DNA of 38,524 bases from Prochlorococcus sp. AG-442-N17 (GCA_003212375.1 QCPY01000011.1:1-38524); one strand, 5' to 3'; positions 9,191-19,605 are shown, counted from the first letter of the stretch. Translations and numbers: made by a program. Notes: a model not told the origin generated them from the letters alone.

Positions 9191-10366
9191 TTATAAAATT
9201 CCTAATTTATGCAGGGGTCCAGAGCCTGATATGAGTTCAATAAAAAGTATCAAGAAAACGATCATTGCGACCCTTCCATTCCAAACTTCTGAACTATTAT
9301 TCCAACCCCATTGCCATTTCTCCTGAGGATAAAGTTTAACTTTTTCAGGCAACTCAGAAGCTTTCTCTATATTAATAACCGGTCCCTCTAGGCTAGAAAT
9401 GACAAGATCACTAAGTCCCTCAATGAAGGTGGGATGTGTATTTAAAGCTTTTACTCTTCTGAAATTAACAATGCCTGCTTTCTCAGCAATTTCCTTATAT
9501 TCAATATCAATTTCCTGTAAAGTTTCTATATGTTCTCCTACAAAACTTATTGGGACTACAATTAAATCATTGATTTTTGATTTCCCAAGATCTGTCAAAA
9601 CTTCTTCTGTATAAGGTTTTAACCATTCAACTGGGCCTACTCTACTTTGATATGAAAGAGTATATGAATTGCTATGGCCTAAATATTTTTCAAGTTCATT
9701 AATAATTAGTAGTGAACAGTCTTCAATTTGTTCTTTATATGGATCTCCCGCTTCTTCGACATAACTTTTAGGAACCCCATGAGCCGTAAAAAAAATATGT
9801 GCTTTAGAAGGTGATTCACAAAGAGAAATTTGTTCCGAAATTAGTTCGACCATAGATTTTAAATAACCTGATTGACTAAACCAGCTTCTTACACATCTCA
9901 TAGGTATTTTTTTAAAATCAGAATCAGAGTCACGTAATTTTTTTAATTCTCTAAAGCTAGAACCACTTGTACTTATAGAAAAATGTGGGTAAAGAGGCAA
10001 TACAACAATTTGCTCTATTCCATCTGCTTTCATATCCGCTATTGCTGATTCAGTGAAAGGATGCCAATATCTCATAGCTATATAAGTTGTGACATTTAAA
10101 CCTTTATCTCTTAACTTACTTTGCAATTCTCTTGCTTGTTGCTCAGTAATTCTTCTAATAGGAGAACCACCACCAATAGAAAGGTAAGCCTGTTGAGAGG
10201 TAGTACTTCTTAGTGTGCTTATTAACCATGCCAAAGGTTTCTGAAAAGCAGGGATTGGGAGTCTAATTATTTCAGGGTCAGAAAATAAATTATATAAAAA
10301 TGGACCCACATCTGTAATGCGCTCAGGCCCCCCAAGATTCATTAATAAAACGCCTATTTTTTCCAT
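9191..10366 (-). CDS. hemH: Ferrochelatase with C-terminal chlorophyll a/b-binding-like tail
   Basis: Ferrochelatase inserts Fe2+ into protoporphyrin IX, the last step of heme synthesis. The 391-residue protein has the signature [16 protein letters not shown] with catalytic H196, and the active-site glutamate region [15 protein letters not shown] (E281). After the catalytic domain a linker leads to a C-terminal segment (about 353-391) containing [17 protein letters not shown], a single LHC/CAB-like transmembrane helix with the ExxxGRxAM core. This tail is usual for cyanobacterial and plastid ferrochelatases and anchors or regulates the enzyme at the thylakoid. The neighbour upstream is the divergent recombinase gene. 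Confidence 0.97.
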   Translation of the reverse strand: MEKIGVLLMNLGGPERITDVGPFLYNLFSDPEIIRLPIPAFQKPLAWLISTLRSTTSQQAYLSIGGGSPIRRITEQQARELQSKLRDKGLNVTTYIAMRYWHPFTESAIADMKADGIEQIVVLPLYPHFSISTSGSSFRELKKLRDSDSDFKKIPMRCVRSWFSQSGYLKSMVELISEQISLCESPSKAHIFFTAHGVPKSYVEEAGDPYKEQIEDCSLLIINELEKYLGHSNSYTLSYQSRVGPVEWLKPYTEEVLTDLGKSKINDLIVVPISFVGEHIETLQEIDIEYKEIAEKAGIVNFRRVKALNTHPTFIEGLSDLVISSLEGPVINIEKASELPEKVKLYPQEKWQWGWNNSSEVWNGRVAMIVFLILFIELISGSGPLHKLGIL

Positions 10367-10431
10367 TTAAAATGTATGGAGATTGAAAATAAACATTAGA
10401 AACGCCATTATAAGGATAATTATATAAGTTA

Positions 10432-11598
10432 ATGAACTTAATTCAGGAAATTAATAATATCAATGTTGAATTTGCTACTCAAGGAAGCAAACTTAGAATT
10501 GAAAAAAGAGGCGAGAAATTAAATATTAGAGGTTCACTACCTTCAAAAAATAATGAACATAATTTTACAGTTCAGCGAATATCTCTTGGGCTTAAAGCAG
10601 ATTTTACTGGCTTAGAGGAAGCAAAGAAAAAATTGCAATTGATAACTTTGCAATTAGAGTTAAATCAATTTAATTGGACAAATTGGGTAAAAAATCCTCA
10701 TAAAAAAGAAATTAAAGATGAAAATAAATTATTAATCAGACTCAACGAATTTGAGGAATTTTTTTTTAGGGAAAACAAAAACGAATTTTTAACAAGCACC
10801 AGAAAAACAACTTGGAAAAGCTCTTATGAGCCATACCTAAAAAGAATGATTTCCATCCATAGCGAGGCAGATACTAAAGATTTAGATAATATTTTCGTAT
10901 CCACATTAAAAACTTATAAAGAAGGAAGCAGAAGCAGAAAACAATGTTCAACCTCACTTAGTGTTTTAGCGAAATTTTTAGATTATAAACTCCCTGAAGA
11001 TTGGAAACTAATGTCTAAAGGATATGGTTTAAACAAAGCAAACTTTAGAGATCTTCCTACTGATCAGGTTATTGAAGATCTTTGGAATAAAATACCAAAC
11101 AAATCATGGAGATATGTTTTTGGGCTTATGGCTACATATGGGTTAAGGAACCATGAAGTATTTTTTTGTGATTTAAGCTCATTAAATAATTATGGGGATA
11201 AAATTATTCGAGTTTTACCCACGACAAAAACAGGAGAGCATCAAGTTTGGCCTTTTCATCCACAATGGATAGATAAATTTGAACTTTGCAAATTAGGTGA
11301 AGATCCAGGACTACTTCCAAATATTAATAAAGATCTTAAAGTTACAACTTTGCAAAAAATTGGAAAAAAAATAACTGATCAATTTAAACGTTATTCCCTT
11401 AATATTAGGCCATATGACCTTAGACATGCTTGGGCCGTGAGGACAATTTTTTATGACCTTCCTGATACAGTAGCCGCAAGAATGATGGGACATTCTGTTA
11501 GTCTACATACGCAAACATACCATCACTGGATTACAAAACGAGATCAACAACAAGCAGTTAATAATGCTCTTTCAAAGTATAAAAAAAATGATATTTAA
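10432..11598 (+). CDS. Tyrosine recombinase / phage-integrase-family protein
   Basis: The 388-residue protein has the integrase architecture. The N-terminal arm-type segment has the IRGSLPSK and RISLGLKADF pattern seen in phage-like integrases. A SAM-like core-binding region spans about 95-190, and the catalytic domain is C-terminal. Visible catalytic residues are R239 (YGLRNHE), the lysine in TTKTGEHQVWP, R331 (YDLRHAWAVR), H354 (MMGHS) and Y363 (QTYHHW). The HxxR box reads Y328-D-L-R331, a Tyr in place of the usual His. No tRNA, direct repeat or other phage gene flanks it, and its base composition looks like its neighbours. It is therefore probably a resident gene rather than an active element. 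Its target is unknown. Confidence 0.88.
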   Translation: MNLIQEINNINVEFATQGSKLRIEKRGEKLNIRGSLPSKNNEHNFTVQRISLGLKADFTGLEEAKKKLQLITLQLELNQFNWTNWVKNPHKKEIKDENKLLIRLNEFEEFFFRENKNEFLTSTRKTTWKSSYEPYLKRMISIHSEADTKDLDNIFVSTLKTYKEGSRSRKQCSTSLSVLAKFLDYKLPEDWKLMSKGYGLNKANFRDLPTDQVIEDLWNKIPNKSWRYVFGLMATYGLRNHEVFFCDLSSLNNYGDKIIRVLPTTKTGEHQVWPFHPQWIDKFELCKLGEDPGLLPNINKDLKVTTLQKIGKKITDQFKRYSLNIRPYDLRHAWAVRTIFYDLPDTVAARMMGHSVSLHTQTYHHWITKRDQQQAVNNALSKYKKNDI

Positions 11599-11625
11599 AT
11601 CACTATAATCAAAATAAATAATCTT

Positions 11626-12321
11626 ATGTCAGATAAAAAAACCTCCCTTTCAAGAAAAATAACTAGCCTTGATCTTGAGGCTAAACAACTTGGGATGGGA
11701 GGGAAATTATCTCCTGAAATTGATGAGGCCCAATATAAAAAAAGAATGCAACAAAGAAAAAATGTTCAATTAGAGAGATTAAAAGAAAGGAAAATAAAAA
11801 AAGGTTTACTAATTGTTTTTACTGGCAATGGCAAAGGGAAGACAACTGCCTCCTTAGGAATGGCTTTAAGAACTATCGGCCATGGTCACAAAGTGGCTAT
11901 TATTCAATTTATAAAGGGTGGTTGGACTACTGGGGAAGAAAAAGCTCTTAAGATTTTATCACCAAATATTTCATGGCATGCATTAGGGGAGGGATTTACT
12001 TGGGAAACGCAAGACAGAGTAAGGGATGAAGAATTAGTTAAGGGAGCTTGGCAAGTGGCTAAATCATTCATTAATGATCCATCTTATAAATTAATAATCC
12101 TTGATGAAATTAATATCGCAACAAAACTTGGATATTTATCTCCAAAAGAGATACTTACATATATTCAAAGTATAAGTAATAGAAAAAACCATATCGTTCT
12201 AACTGGTAGAGGAGCTTCAGAATCAATCATTAATCAAGCAGATCTAGTAACAGAGATGAAATTAATTAAACATCCCTTTAAAGAACAAGGCATCAAAGCT
12301 CAAAAATGCGTTGAGTATTAG
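11626..12321 (+). CDS. cobO: Cob(I)alamin adenosyltransferase (CobO/BtuR family)
   Basis: This enzyme adenosylates the corrinoid cobalt using ATP in adenosylcobalamin synthesis or salvage. The 231-residue protein has a lysine-rich N-terminal extension of about 58 residues, then the P-loop TGNGKGKTT (66-74), FIKGGWTTGEEKAL, and the Walker-B-like LDEINIATKLGY. This is the CobA/CobO/BtuR type, not PduO. The ATG start lies 27 bp after the recombinase stop, so read-through is possible. A second cobalamin gene, cobK, lies at 29787-30584, which fits de novo B12 (pseudocobalamin) synthesis in this organism. Confidence 0.93.
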   Translation: MSDKKTSLSRKITSLDLEAKQLGMGGKLSPEIDEAQYKKRMQQRKNVQLERLKERKIKKGLLIVFTGNGKGKTTASLGMALRTIGHGHKVAIIQFIKGGWTTGEEKALKILSPNISWHALGEGFTWETQDRVRDEELVKGAWQVAKSFINDPSYKLIILDEINIATKLGYLSPKEILTYIQSISNRKNHIVLTGRGASESIINQADLVTEMKLIKHPFKEQGIKAQKCVEY

Positions 12322-12385
12322 ATTAATTAAATTTAAAAAATTATTTTATATATTGGCAATTATTTAATGGAGAAATGTTTAAGGA

Positions 12386-12432
12386 AGCAAGCAAATTCAT
12401 ATTAAAAAAGAACTTCTTCATATTTACTTGCT
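12386..12432. repeat. Imperfect inverted repeat upstream of pyrH
   Basis: AGCAAGCAAAT (12386-12396) can pair with ATTTACTTGCT (12422-12432) with one mismatch, enclosing about 25 bases. It lies in the 136-bp gap between cobO and pyrH and could be a leader hairpin. There is no T-run after it, so it is not a standard terminator. Confidence 0.25.
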
Positions 12433-12457
12433 AAGGTCTTAAAAGTATGATTATTGA

Positions 12458-13162
12458 ATGACTTACAAAAGAGTACTTTTAAAGCTTAGTGGCGAGGCAC
12501 TAATGGGTGATAAACCTTATGGGATAGATCCTGCTGTAGTCCAATCAATAGCTGAAGATGTAGAGGAAGTAATCGCAAATAAGGTTCAACTTGCAATCGT
12601 TGTGGGAGGTGGCAACATATTCAGAGGCCTAAAGGGTTCTGCTGATGGTATGGACAGAGCAACAGCAGATTATGTAGGAATGTTAGCAACAGTAATGAAT
12701 GCTATTTCGCTTCAAGATGGATTAGAGAGGGTTGGAGTAGAAACCAGAGTGCAAACTGCTATAGAGATGCAAGAGATCGCCGAACCTTATATTAGAAGAA
12801 GAGCAATGAGACATTTGGAGAAAGGTAGAGTTGTGGTATTTGGAGGTGGATGTGGAAATCCATTTTTTACCACTGATACTACTGCTGCATTGAGGGCCGC
12901 TGAGATAAATGCCGAAGTTGTGATGAAGGCTACAAAAGTTGACGGGGTTTATGATCGTGATCCCAATAAATTTAATGAAGCAAAAAAATATTCTTCTCTC
13001 AGTTACCAACAAGTTCTTAGTGATGAAATAGCTGTTATGGATAGTACCGCAATTGCTCTTTGCAAAGACAATAATATTCCCATAAAAGTTTTTGATATCT
13101 TCAAAAAAGGGAACATCTCCAAAGCTGTTGCTGGAGAGTCTATAGGATCTTTAATAAGCTAA
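12458..13162 (+). CDS. pyrH: UMP kinase (uridylate kinase)
   Basis: PyrH phosphorylates UMP to UDP in pyrimidine nucleotide synthesis; the bacterial enzyme is a hexamer of the amino-acid-kinase fold. The 234-residue protein opens [11 protein letters not shown], has GGGNIFRG for phosphate binding, [12 protein letters not shown], and the [10 protein letters not shown] loop, all typical. The length is normal. It is followed 28 bp later by frr, the common bacterial pyrH-frr pair, linking nucleotide synthesis with translation. Confidence 0.97.
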   Translation: MTYKRVLLKLSGEALMGDKPYGIDPAVVQSIAEDVEEVIANKVQLAIVVGGGNIFRGLKGSADGMDRATADYVGMLATVMNAISLQDGLERVGVETRVQTAIEMQEIAEPYIRRRAMRHLEKGRVVVFGGGCGNPFFTTDTTAALRAAEINAEVVMKATKVDGVYDRDPNKFNEAKKYSSLSYQQVLSDEIAVMDSTAIALCKDNNIPIKVFDIFKKGNISKAVAGESIGSLIS

Positions 13163-13190
13163 AACTTATTTAAATTACAAATTTTTAATT

Positions 13191-13739
13191 ATGAAAGAAC
13201 AAGAAATTCAATCAAGTATGAATAAAAGTGTTGAAGCCACTCAAAGAAACTTTAATACAATCAGGACTGGTAGAGCTAATGCTGCATTACTAGACAGAAT
13301 TAGTGTTGAATATTATGGAGCAGAAACACCCATAAAATCACTAGCCTCAATAACGACTATCGATTCGCAAACAATTTCAATACAACCATTTGATATTTCT
13401 TGCTTACAAGCAATTGAAAAAGCAATATCAACCAGTGATATAGGTATCACACCTAATAATGATGGGAAAGTAATAAGAATAAATATACCTCCATTAACTG
13501 AGGAAAGAAGAAAAGAGTTTTGTAAGTTAGCTTCCAAGTATGCAGAAGAAGGTAAAGTAGCCCTTAGAAATATAAGAAGAGATGCAGTTGATAAAGAGAA
13601 AAAAGATGAAAAGGAAGGTTTAATATCAATAGATGAATCGAGAGATAATCAATTAGAAATACAAAAATTTACTGATAAATATATTTCTCTAATAGAAACA
13701 AAATTAGCGGAAAAAGAGAGAGAAATACTTAAAGTTTGA
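13191..13739 (+). CDS. frr: Ribosome recycling factor
   Basis: RRF, with EF-G, splits the post-termination ribosome complex. The 182-residue protein has the standard length and landmarks: [22 protein letters not shown] near the N-terminus, [15 protein letters not shown] in the middle, and the [18 protein letters not shown] helix. Its stop TGA overlaps the TTG start of the following flavoprotein gene (TTGA), so those two are probably translationally coupled. It sits in its usual place behind pyrH. Confidence 0.97.
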   Translation: MKEQEIQSSMNKSVEATQRNFNTIRTGRANAALLDRISVEYYGAETPIKSLASITTIDSQTISIQPFDISCLQAIEKAISTSDIGITPNNDGKVIRINIPPLTEERRKEFCKLASKYAEEGKVALRNIRRDAVDKEKKDEKEGLISIDESRDNQLEIQKFTDKYISLIETKLAEKEREILKV

Positions 13740-14869
13740 AGGAATTCGACACCATAATAATTGGAGGTGGTTTATCTGGATCATCGACAGCTCTAAACCT
13801 ATCGAAAAAAGGTTATTCAGTTTGTATTATAGAAAAAGAAGCATTTGGAAATATTAAGCCTTGTGCAGGAGGAATGGCATCCTCAATGAAAAAATTTCTC
13901 CCATTAAATATTGATCAAGCAATAGAATCTAAAATCAGGAATGTTGAATTCAGATGGAAAGCATGCGATAAGGTGATCGCCGACCTTTCTGGCGAATCAC
14001 CTTTTTGGATAATAAGAAGAGAAAAATTAGATCAATTATTACTTGATGAAGCTCTAAAGTATGGCAGTAAAATCGTTAGACCTGTGCAGATTGAAAAAAT
14101 AACTTCTCAAAATAAGACTTGGATAATAAGGTGCAGTAATAAAGATGTTTTTAAATCTAAATTTCTTGTTATTGCAGACGGTTCACAATCAAAATGGGCA
14201 GGCTATTTTAAATTAGGTCCAAGAAAACCAAAATTTGCCAATACCATCGCATTAAGGTTAAAAGGTTTGGGTAATATTCCAAAAGATTCAGTTAGATTTG
14301 AATTCGGTTTTGTTAAGTATGGGTTTGCTTGGGCATTCCCAATGAAAGACAGTGTAAATATTGGTTTAGGCACTTTTATAAATAATAAGCTTCTAGAAGA
14401 TCAAGACCTGAACAATAAAGTAATTAAAAGTTTCGGATTTGAAGATTTATCTTTTCAATTAGTGCATAAAAGACTAAGAATTTGGAATGGTATGCACAAG
14501 CTCAATGGAGATAGAGTAATCGCAGTAGGAGATGCAGCATCACTTTGCGATCCTTTCTTAGCGGAGGGGATTAGACCTTCTTTAATTAGTAGTTATTATG
14601 CCGCAGAAAGTATCGACCAATATTTATCTAGTAATAAAAATGATTTAAATCATTATTCAAGAAGTATTAATAATGAGTGGGGAAAATCTATGGAATGGGG
14701 TAAGAGAATTGCTCAAATTTTTTATAGATTCCCAAAAACAGGGTATCAATTAGGGGTAAAACGAAAAACAGCTCCAAAACGTATTGCTCAAATACTTTCT
14801 GGTCAAATGAGTTATGAAGATATTGCGAAGAGAGTTATAAAAAGACTATTAACCAAAAGCGACGCTTAA
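13736..14869 (+). CDS. Geranylgeranyl-reductase-family FAD-dependent oxidoreductase
   Basis: The 377-residue flavoprotein starts with the FAD-binding [18 protein letters not shown] and has a conserved PCAGGM, a [13 protein letters not shown] segment, and the second FAD motif [18 protein letters not shown]. This belongs to the geranylgeranyl reductase family, which reduces isoprenoid double bonds, as ChlP does for chlorophyll and tocopherol tails. Relative to ChlP it looks like a divergent family member, so the substrate is not assigned. The start is a TTG overlapping the frr stop by four bases. It ends 24 bp from the convergent transaldolase gene. Confidence 0.85.
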   Translation: MKEFDTIIIGGGLSGSSTALNLSKKGYSVCIIEKEAFGNIKPCAGGMASSMKKFLPLNIDQAIESKIRNVEFRWKACDKVIADLSGESPFWIIRREKLDQLLLDEALKYGSKIVRPVQIEKITSQNKTWIIRCSNKDVFKSKFLVIADGSQSKWAGYFKLGPRKPKFANTIALRLKGLGNIPKDSVRFEFGFVKYGFAWAFPMKDSVNIGLGTFINNKLLEDQDLNNKVIKSFGFEDLSFQLVHKRLRIWNGMHKLNGDRVIAVGDAASLCDPFLAEGIRPSLISSYYAAESIDQYLSSNKNDLNHYSRSINNEWGKSMEWGKRIAQIFYRFPKTGYQLGVKRKTAPKRIAQILSGQMSYEDIAKRVIKRLLTKSDA

Positions 14870-14893
14870 ATTGATAATTAATAAGGATAAATC

Positions 14894-15895
14894 CTAAGTT
14901 GCTGAAATTAATTTTTGATTATTAATTTCTGAAAATCTTTTAAATAATAACTCTTCTAATTCTTCTATTGCTTTGCTAAAACCTGTTATTCCTTCACTTA
15001 ACTTTTCACTTGCCATTTGATCCTCCAGCATACTTAATCTGAAATCTTTCTCATCAAATTTATAATCAATAGAGCTCTTGGATTGAATATTTTTATCTAA
15101 TTTTTTTATTAATTGACCTTCTTCTCTATTAAGTTCATCTAAAAATTTTGGGGCAATAGTTAGAAGGTCACATCCTGCTAATTCTTTAATTTCATCAACA
15201 TTCCTAAAGCTTGCTCCCATTACTTCAGTTTTAAATCCTTTTTCTTTAAAATAATTGTAGATTTTAGTTACTGAAATTACACCTGGGTCTTCATCTCCTG
15301 AAAAATTATCTTTGCCTGTTTTAGCTTTATGCCAATCCAGTATTCGCCCAACGAAAGGGGAGATTAAAGTGATTTTTGCATTAGCACAGGCTACAGCTTG
15401 GCAAAAGTTAAAAAGTAAAGTCAAATTACATCTAATACCTTCTTTTTCCAAAATTTCAGCTGCTTTAATTCCTTCCCAAGTTGATGCTATCTTAATCAAA
15501 ATTCTTTCTTTATCTATTCCAAAACTTCTATAGTGTTCTATTAATTTTCGAGCTTTTTTAACTGTTGCTTCAGTATCAAAACTTAGTCTTGCATCAACTT
15601 CTGTAGATACTCTTCCTGAAATAAGATTGAGAATCTCCTTGCCAAAAAATACTGAAACCTGATCAATAGCCTCTTTTATAAAGTCACTTTCAGAAAAGCC
15701 ATTAGGCAATGATTTTCTGGAACTTTCCAAAGCTTGATCTATTAATTTTACATAATCAGGATTCTTAGCTGCAGCTAATATTAGAGAAGGATTAGTAGTG
15801 GCATCTCTGGGTTTAAACTTTTTAATCGCATCTAAATCTCCAGTATCAGCAACAACAGTAGTTATAGTAGATAATTGTTCTAAAATTGATTTCAT
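14894..15895 (-). CDS. tal: Transaldolase
   Basis: Transaldolase moves a dihydroxyacetone unit between sugar phosphates in the pentose phosphate pathway, via a Schiff base. The 333-residue protein starts [20 protein letters not shown] and has the signatures [10 protein letters not shown] (31-40) and [15 protein letters not shown] with the Schiff-base lysine K135. Length is that of the E. coli TalB type, without the EF-hand-like extension of some cyanobacterial enzymes. In Prochlorococcus this pathway is known to matter for night-time and phage-modulated carbon flow (family knowledge). It appears monocistronic: 90 bp separate it from ftsI. Confidence 0.96.
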   Translation of the reverse strand: MKSILEQLSTITTVVADTGDLDAIKKFKPRDATTNPSLILAAAKNPDYVKLIDQALESSRKSLPNGFSESDFIKEAIDQVSVFFGKEILNLISGRVSTEVDARLSFDTEATVKKARKLIEHYRSFGIDKERILIKIASTWEGIKAAEILEKEGIRCNLTLLFNFCQAVACANAKITLISPFVGRILDWHKAKTGKDNFSGDEDPGVISVTKIYNYFKEKGFKTEVMGASFRNVDEIKELAGCDLLTIAPKFLDELNREEGQLIKKLDKNIQSKSSIDYKFDEKDFRLSMLEDQMASEKLSEGITGFSKAIEELEELLFKRFSEINNQKLISAT

Positions 15896-15985
15896 TTCTA
15901 GATAATCGTATATATCTTTACGTTACCCTCAATTCCAAATGAAATCATCAAATGATGAACTAATTAACTAAAAAATCATATAATT

Positions 15986-17737
15986 TTAGGGTTTTTTAAC
16001 AATTAATTTGTTCTTCTCAATTTGTGGAGGTATCTTTTCAATAACAATTAAACTTTCAATAATTTCTTTTGCAACAGGTACAGCAACTGTTGAACCATAA
16101 GCATATGCTTTTGTAGGTTCGTCAATAACAACAAGCACAACATACTTAGGATTATTTATAGGAAAAGTTGCGACAAAACTACAAACCTTCTTACTCGTAT
16201 ATCTTCCATCGATCGCTTTTTGAGAGGTTCCGGTTTTTCCACCAATTCTATATCCCTCAATTTTTGCTCCAACTCCACTACCCTTATCAACAACACTTTC
16301 CATCCATTCAAGTACAATTCTCGAGACCTCTTTGGAAAAGATTTCTTCTTTGAAATTATCTGTAAGTTTTTCTTTGAAATTTAAAGTTACGTGAGGGATT
16401 ACTTTAACCCCCCCATTAGCTAACACAGCATGAAGTTGAGCTAATTTTAATGGCGAGATAGAAAATCCTTTCCCAAAAGAAGCCACTGCTGGCTCGATTG
16501 ATTGACTAACAAATATATCTTTTGACTTTAATTGACCAGCAGTAGATTCAAATAAATCTGTCTCTAAATTTTTACTGATCCCTAACTTATAAAGCCAATC
16601 CCAATATGTTTTAGATGGCAAATTTTGCATTATTTTTACCATCCCAACATTACTTGAAACTTGTAAAACTTTTGGATAATCAATATATCCATTTCCCTTT
16701 TTATCCCAATTTGAAAGTGTCCATCCTCCAACTTTAACCTTCCCACTGTCTTCAACAAAACCTTCTCTTTGAATTACTTTTTCTTCTAATGCCAAGGCTA
16801 AATTTATCGGTTTAAAAGTCGAGCCTGGTTCAAACAAATCTTGAGAATACCAACCTTTAAATATTTCAGAATTATATTCCCAATATTTATTTGGATCATA
16901 AGATGGGATTGAAGCTAATGATAAGATTTCACCATTATTTACATTCATAACAATTGCAAAACCTTTCTTTGCGTTCCACTTAATTACATGTTTACTAAGA
17001 GCTTTAAATGAAGCTTTCTGCAATCTTGAATCAATTGTTAAACCTAAGCTCTTGTAGTCACTAATAAAATCTGTTGGGCCCGAATTATCTGGGAGAGGAG
17101 TTCCATCTCCTCCTTTCTTTAACAAATTACCTTTATTTATTATTTTGATTTGATTATCTAAATGCAGTTCTAAACCCGCTGAACCCTTATTCTCATAATT
17201 AACAAAACCAATGAGATTTGAAAATAAATTGCGTTGAGGATAATATCTTTGAGAATATTTAACAAGATCCAGACCACTTATATGGAGGCTTTGGATCTTT
17301 TTTGCTTGATTCTCAGTTATTCCATCAAGCAATTCTATCCCTAGCAATTTATTCTCAAATTTTGACAATAAAAATTGATCTTTTACTTTTAAAATTGGAG
17401 ACAATTTACTAACTACTTCTTCAATGCTTCTTGATCTATTCGTTATATCCCCTGGGAAGTGAAAGTATTTAGGATGAGCCCATAATCTATATAGAGTTTT
17501 ATCATATGCAATCAATCTATTATTCCTATCAACTATTGATCTTCTACTTTTCAAAGAACTAGTTTTAGTAAATTGAATTAATCTGGCTTTTTTTTGTAAA
17601 TCAGAGGAACTAAAAACTTGGAGGTTTACAAGCCTTCCAAAAAGTCCAAAGATAAGTAATAAAAAAAATATATATGTAATCTTAAATCTTCGAGCTTGAA
17701 GAGGTATAAGATTAACAATTTTCTTATGTCTTTTCAT
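15986..17737 (-). CDS. ftsI: Division-specific peptidoglycan transpeptidase (PBP3-like)
   Basis: FtsI cross-links septal peptidoglycan in the periplasm as part of the divisome. The 583-residue protein has a short basic N-terminus, one transmembrane segment at about 20-38, a pedestal domain, then the penicillin-binding domain with S306-TFK (nucleophile), S361-SN and K501-TGT. Class B organisation without a glycosyltransferase domain fits FtsI rather than PBP1. Its ATG overlaps the stop of the upstream FtsL-like gene by one base (TAATG). This tight coupling supports a shared divisome function. Confidence 0.95.
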   Translation of the reverse strand: MKRHKKIVNLIPLQARRFKITYIFFLLLIFGLFGRLVNLQVFSSSDLQKKARLIQFTKTSSLKSRRSIVDRNNRLIAYDKTLYRLWAHPKYFHFPGDITNRSRSIEEVVSKLSPILKVKDQFLLSKFENKLLGIELLDGITENQAKKIQSLHISGLDLVKYSQRYYPQRNLFSNLIGFVNYENKGSAGLELHLDNQIKIINKGNLLKKGGDGTPLPDNSGPTDFISDYKSLGLTIDSRLQKASFKALSKHVIKWNAKKGFAIVMNVNNGEILSLASIPSYDPNKYWEYNSEIFKGWYSQDLFEPGSTFKPINLALALEEKVIQREGFVEDSGKVKVGGWTLSNWDKKGNGYIDYPKVLQVSSNVGMVKIMQNLPSKTYWDWLYKLGISKNLETDLFESTAGQLKSKDIFVSQSIEPAVASFGKGFSISPLKLAQLHAVLANGGVKVIPHVTLNFKEKLTDNFKEEIFSKEVSRIVLEWMESVVDKGSGVGAKIEGYRIGGKTGTSQKAIDGRYTSKKVCSFVATFPINNPKYVVLVVIDEPTKAYAYGSTVAVPVAKEIIESLIVIEKIPPQIEKNKLIVKKP

Positions 17738-18168
17738 TAATAACCTCGATGATATTTACTATCCTTTAATCCATCTTGGATATATTTTATATTTTCAATT
17801 AACTTATTTTTTTTCTGCTTAGTAATTTGCTTATTAAGGTATATTAAATCTTGTGGAGTTGTTTTTTTTAATGTATTAAGAGACTCAATTTCATTAATAT
17901 AGAATTCCTCGGTCTTTGAAATATAATCAATAAGATTATTATTATTCGATCTTGTTTTTGCAAGATTGTTGTAAATAGTTGTCCATTTTCTTTGGCTATT
18001 TAGAGAAATAAAAGAAAAAATAACAATTAAAATAAGTAATGATATATTTATGCTATTGAATATTTTATGAATTAAAACTAAATTAAATAATGATATTTTG
18101 TTTAAATTTATTTGATTATTATTGTTAAGGCTTTTGTTTAAAGAATTTTCATTCTCAAATATATTCAT
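17737..18168 (-). CDS. FtsL-like bitopic membrane protein (candidate)
   Basis: The 143-residue protein has an Asn-rich cytoplasmic N-terminus of about 38 residues, one transmembrane helix at about 40-56 (SLLILIVIFSFISL), and then a polar region likely to form a coiled coil (about 60-130). It has no domain I can name. Topology, size and position directly upstream of ftsI, with a one-base stop/start overlap, are those of FtsL in other bacteria. FtsL is poorly conserved in sequence, so this is an inference from architecture and synteny. The ATG start at 18168 is clear. Asn and Ile content is very high, reflecting AT-rich codons. Confidence 0.6.
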   Translation of the reverse strand: MNIFENENSLNKSLNNNNQINLNKISLFNLVLIHKIFNSINISLLILIVIFSFISLNSQRKWTTIYNNLAKTRSNNNNLIDYISKTEEFYINEIESLNTLKKTTPQDLIYLNKQITKQKKNKLIENIKYIQDGLKDSKYHRGY

Positions 18169-18249
18169 CTCTAGGTTTTATTATTAAAAAAGTATTATGC
18201 ATTAAGTAAACATTTTTTAAATTGCTATGCAAGTAGTAGATATCAATCT

Positions 18250-19605
18250 TTATGTTCTTAACAAAAACAAATTCAAAAAAGTCATTCCATTCCATAAAGA
18301 ATGCATAAATATAGACGATGATAATTTTCCTGAAATTAACCTTGTAATTCCAAGTCCTACCCCTAAAGTGAATAATGGAGGCATTTCACTTATACTCAAA
18401 TGAGCTAAGGCAAAAATAAAAGCAGAAATTATAATACCTAAGATAATTCCAAAGTCTCTGGACAATATTGGAAGTAAAACCCCTCTAAAAATAACCTCCT
18501 CAAATAATGGAGCTAAAAATGTAGTTGTTAAAAATAAAAGAATAAATGAAAAATAATTATTATTATTTAAAACGATCTCTAGCAAAGGATTGCTTCCATT
18601 CTGATTTTCAATTAAAGCATTCATAATTAATGAAACCAACAAAACAAAAGGTATTATCATTAAAAAACCCTTAAATCCTTGAAATAATGAATCTTTAATA
18701 GGTAAAAAATTGAATTGAAAATAATCTTTTTTTAAAATAAATTGATTATCAAATGATCTTATTTGATAATAAATTATTAATACAGGCGGGATCGCCATAA
18801 ATAGATATCCAAAAAATATTTTTAATGATTGAGTTAACTCGATTGATAGATTAGAGGCTAACAAATCTACCAAAGTTATTGAAAACAATGGGGAGATAAC
18901 TTCTCCCAATACAACAAATCCACCTGATATCAACAAGACCATATCTAACAAATATAAATCTAAAGGTTTGTATTCTTTCCATTCAATTTTTCTTGAAGCT
19001 AAAAGTCTCCAGAATTCTCTTAAAACTATTATTGAGCCAAAGACTACAGTTAAAAGAGGTATTAACCTAATAGCCATTATTTTTAAAAACATTTTTTTTG
19101 AAACTGTATTTGTAATAAATTGACTCTCATCAAAGCCAAATCTTTTACTCAACAAGTGGTATAGAAATCTATCCTTTTTGAACAAATTAAATAAATCATC
19201 ATCAATTTTAAATGAATTATCAATATTACTTTTCCTCAAATTTTGTAGTACCAATTTATAGTTGTTATTATCGAAACTATTCAAGTATTCATCATTTATA
19301 TTTATCTCATTTTTATTAAAAGACATAATCCAAATTAATTTATTTCTTTCTGTTAATTCATCAAAAGGAATCTCAGAGAGCGAAGTACTAATTTCTTCAA
19401 TTGGATTATTAATAATAAGGTTTTTTAGTCTTTCTGGTATTGCAGGCGAAGCTAATTCTGTAATTTCTTTTTCTTTTTGACTTATATCAAAGCCAACTGA
19501 TGGTCTGCCAAGGCTATCGCGAAGCCCTTGTTGCCATACAAAAAAAGTGATTATTAAAGAAATAAAAGCCAAAAATAATTTTGTCTTCGATACATTTTTA
19601 TTCAT
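18250..19605 (-). CDS. CPBP-family intramembrane metalloprotease (CAAX protease/bacteriocin-processing type)
   Basis: The 451-residue protein has an N-terminal hydrophobic segment, a soluble region of about 150 residues, then about eight hydrophobic segments. The C-terminal part carries the CPBP motifs: EEVIFRGVLLPIL (near residue 365), FALAHLS, and HSLWNGMTF. The Glu-Glu and His residues form the expected metal or catalytic site in the membrane. Cyanobacterial and plastid members of this family have been linked to thylakoid and stress functions, but the substrate of this one is unknown. It is separated from the FtsL-like gene by 81 bp. Confidence 0.9.
   Translation of the reverse strand: MNKNVSKTKLFLAFISLIITFFVWQQGLRDSLGRPSVGFDISQKEKEITELASPAIPERLKNLIINNPIEEISTSLSEIPFDELTERNKLIWIMSFNKNEININDEYLNSFDNNNYKLVLQNLRKSNIDNSFKIDDDLFNLFKKDRFLYHLLSKRFGFDESQFITNTVSKKMFLKIMAIRLIPLLTVVFGSIIVLREFWRLLASRKIEWKEYKPLDLYLLDMVLLISGGFVVLGEVISPLFSITLVDLLASNLSIELTQSLKIFFGYLFMAIPPVLIIYYQIRSFDNQFILKKDYFQFNFLPIKDSLFQGFKGFLMIIPFVLLVSLIMNALIENQNGSNPLLEIVLNNNNYFSFILLFLTTTFLAPLFEEVIFRGVLLPILSRDFGIILGIIISAFIFALAHLSISEMPPLFTLGVGLGITRLISGKLSSSIFMHSLWNGMTFLNLFLLRT

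Noticed and set aside
10432-11598. Recombinase as evidence of a genomic island or prophage
   Set aside because: No tRNA, att-like direct repeat, capsid or other phage gene is near, the flanks are core genes (hemH, cobO), and base composition does not change.
12722-13012. 96-codon antisense frame inside pyrH
   Set aside because: It is a shadow of pyrH: cysteine- and serine-rich, no similarity to any family, no initiation signals.
15945-15958. TCATCA-AA-TGATGA palindrome downstream of ftsI as a terminator
   Set aside because: The arms are only six bases with a two-base loop and no T-run follows on the minus strand.
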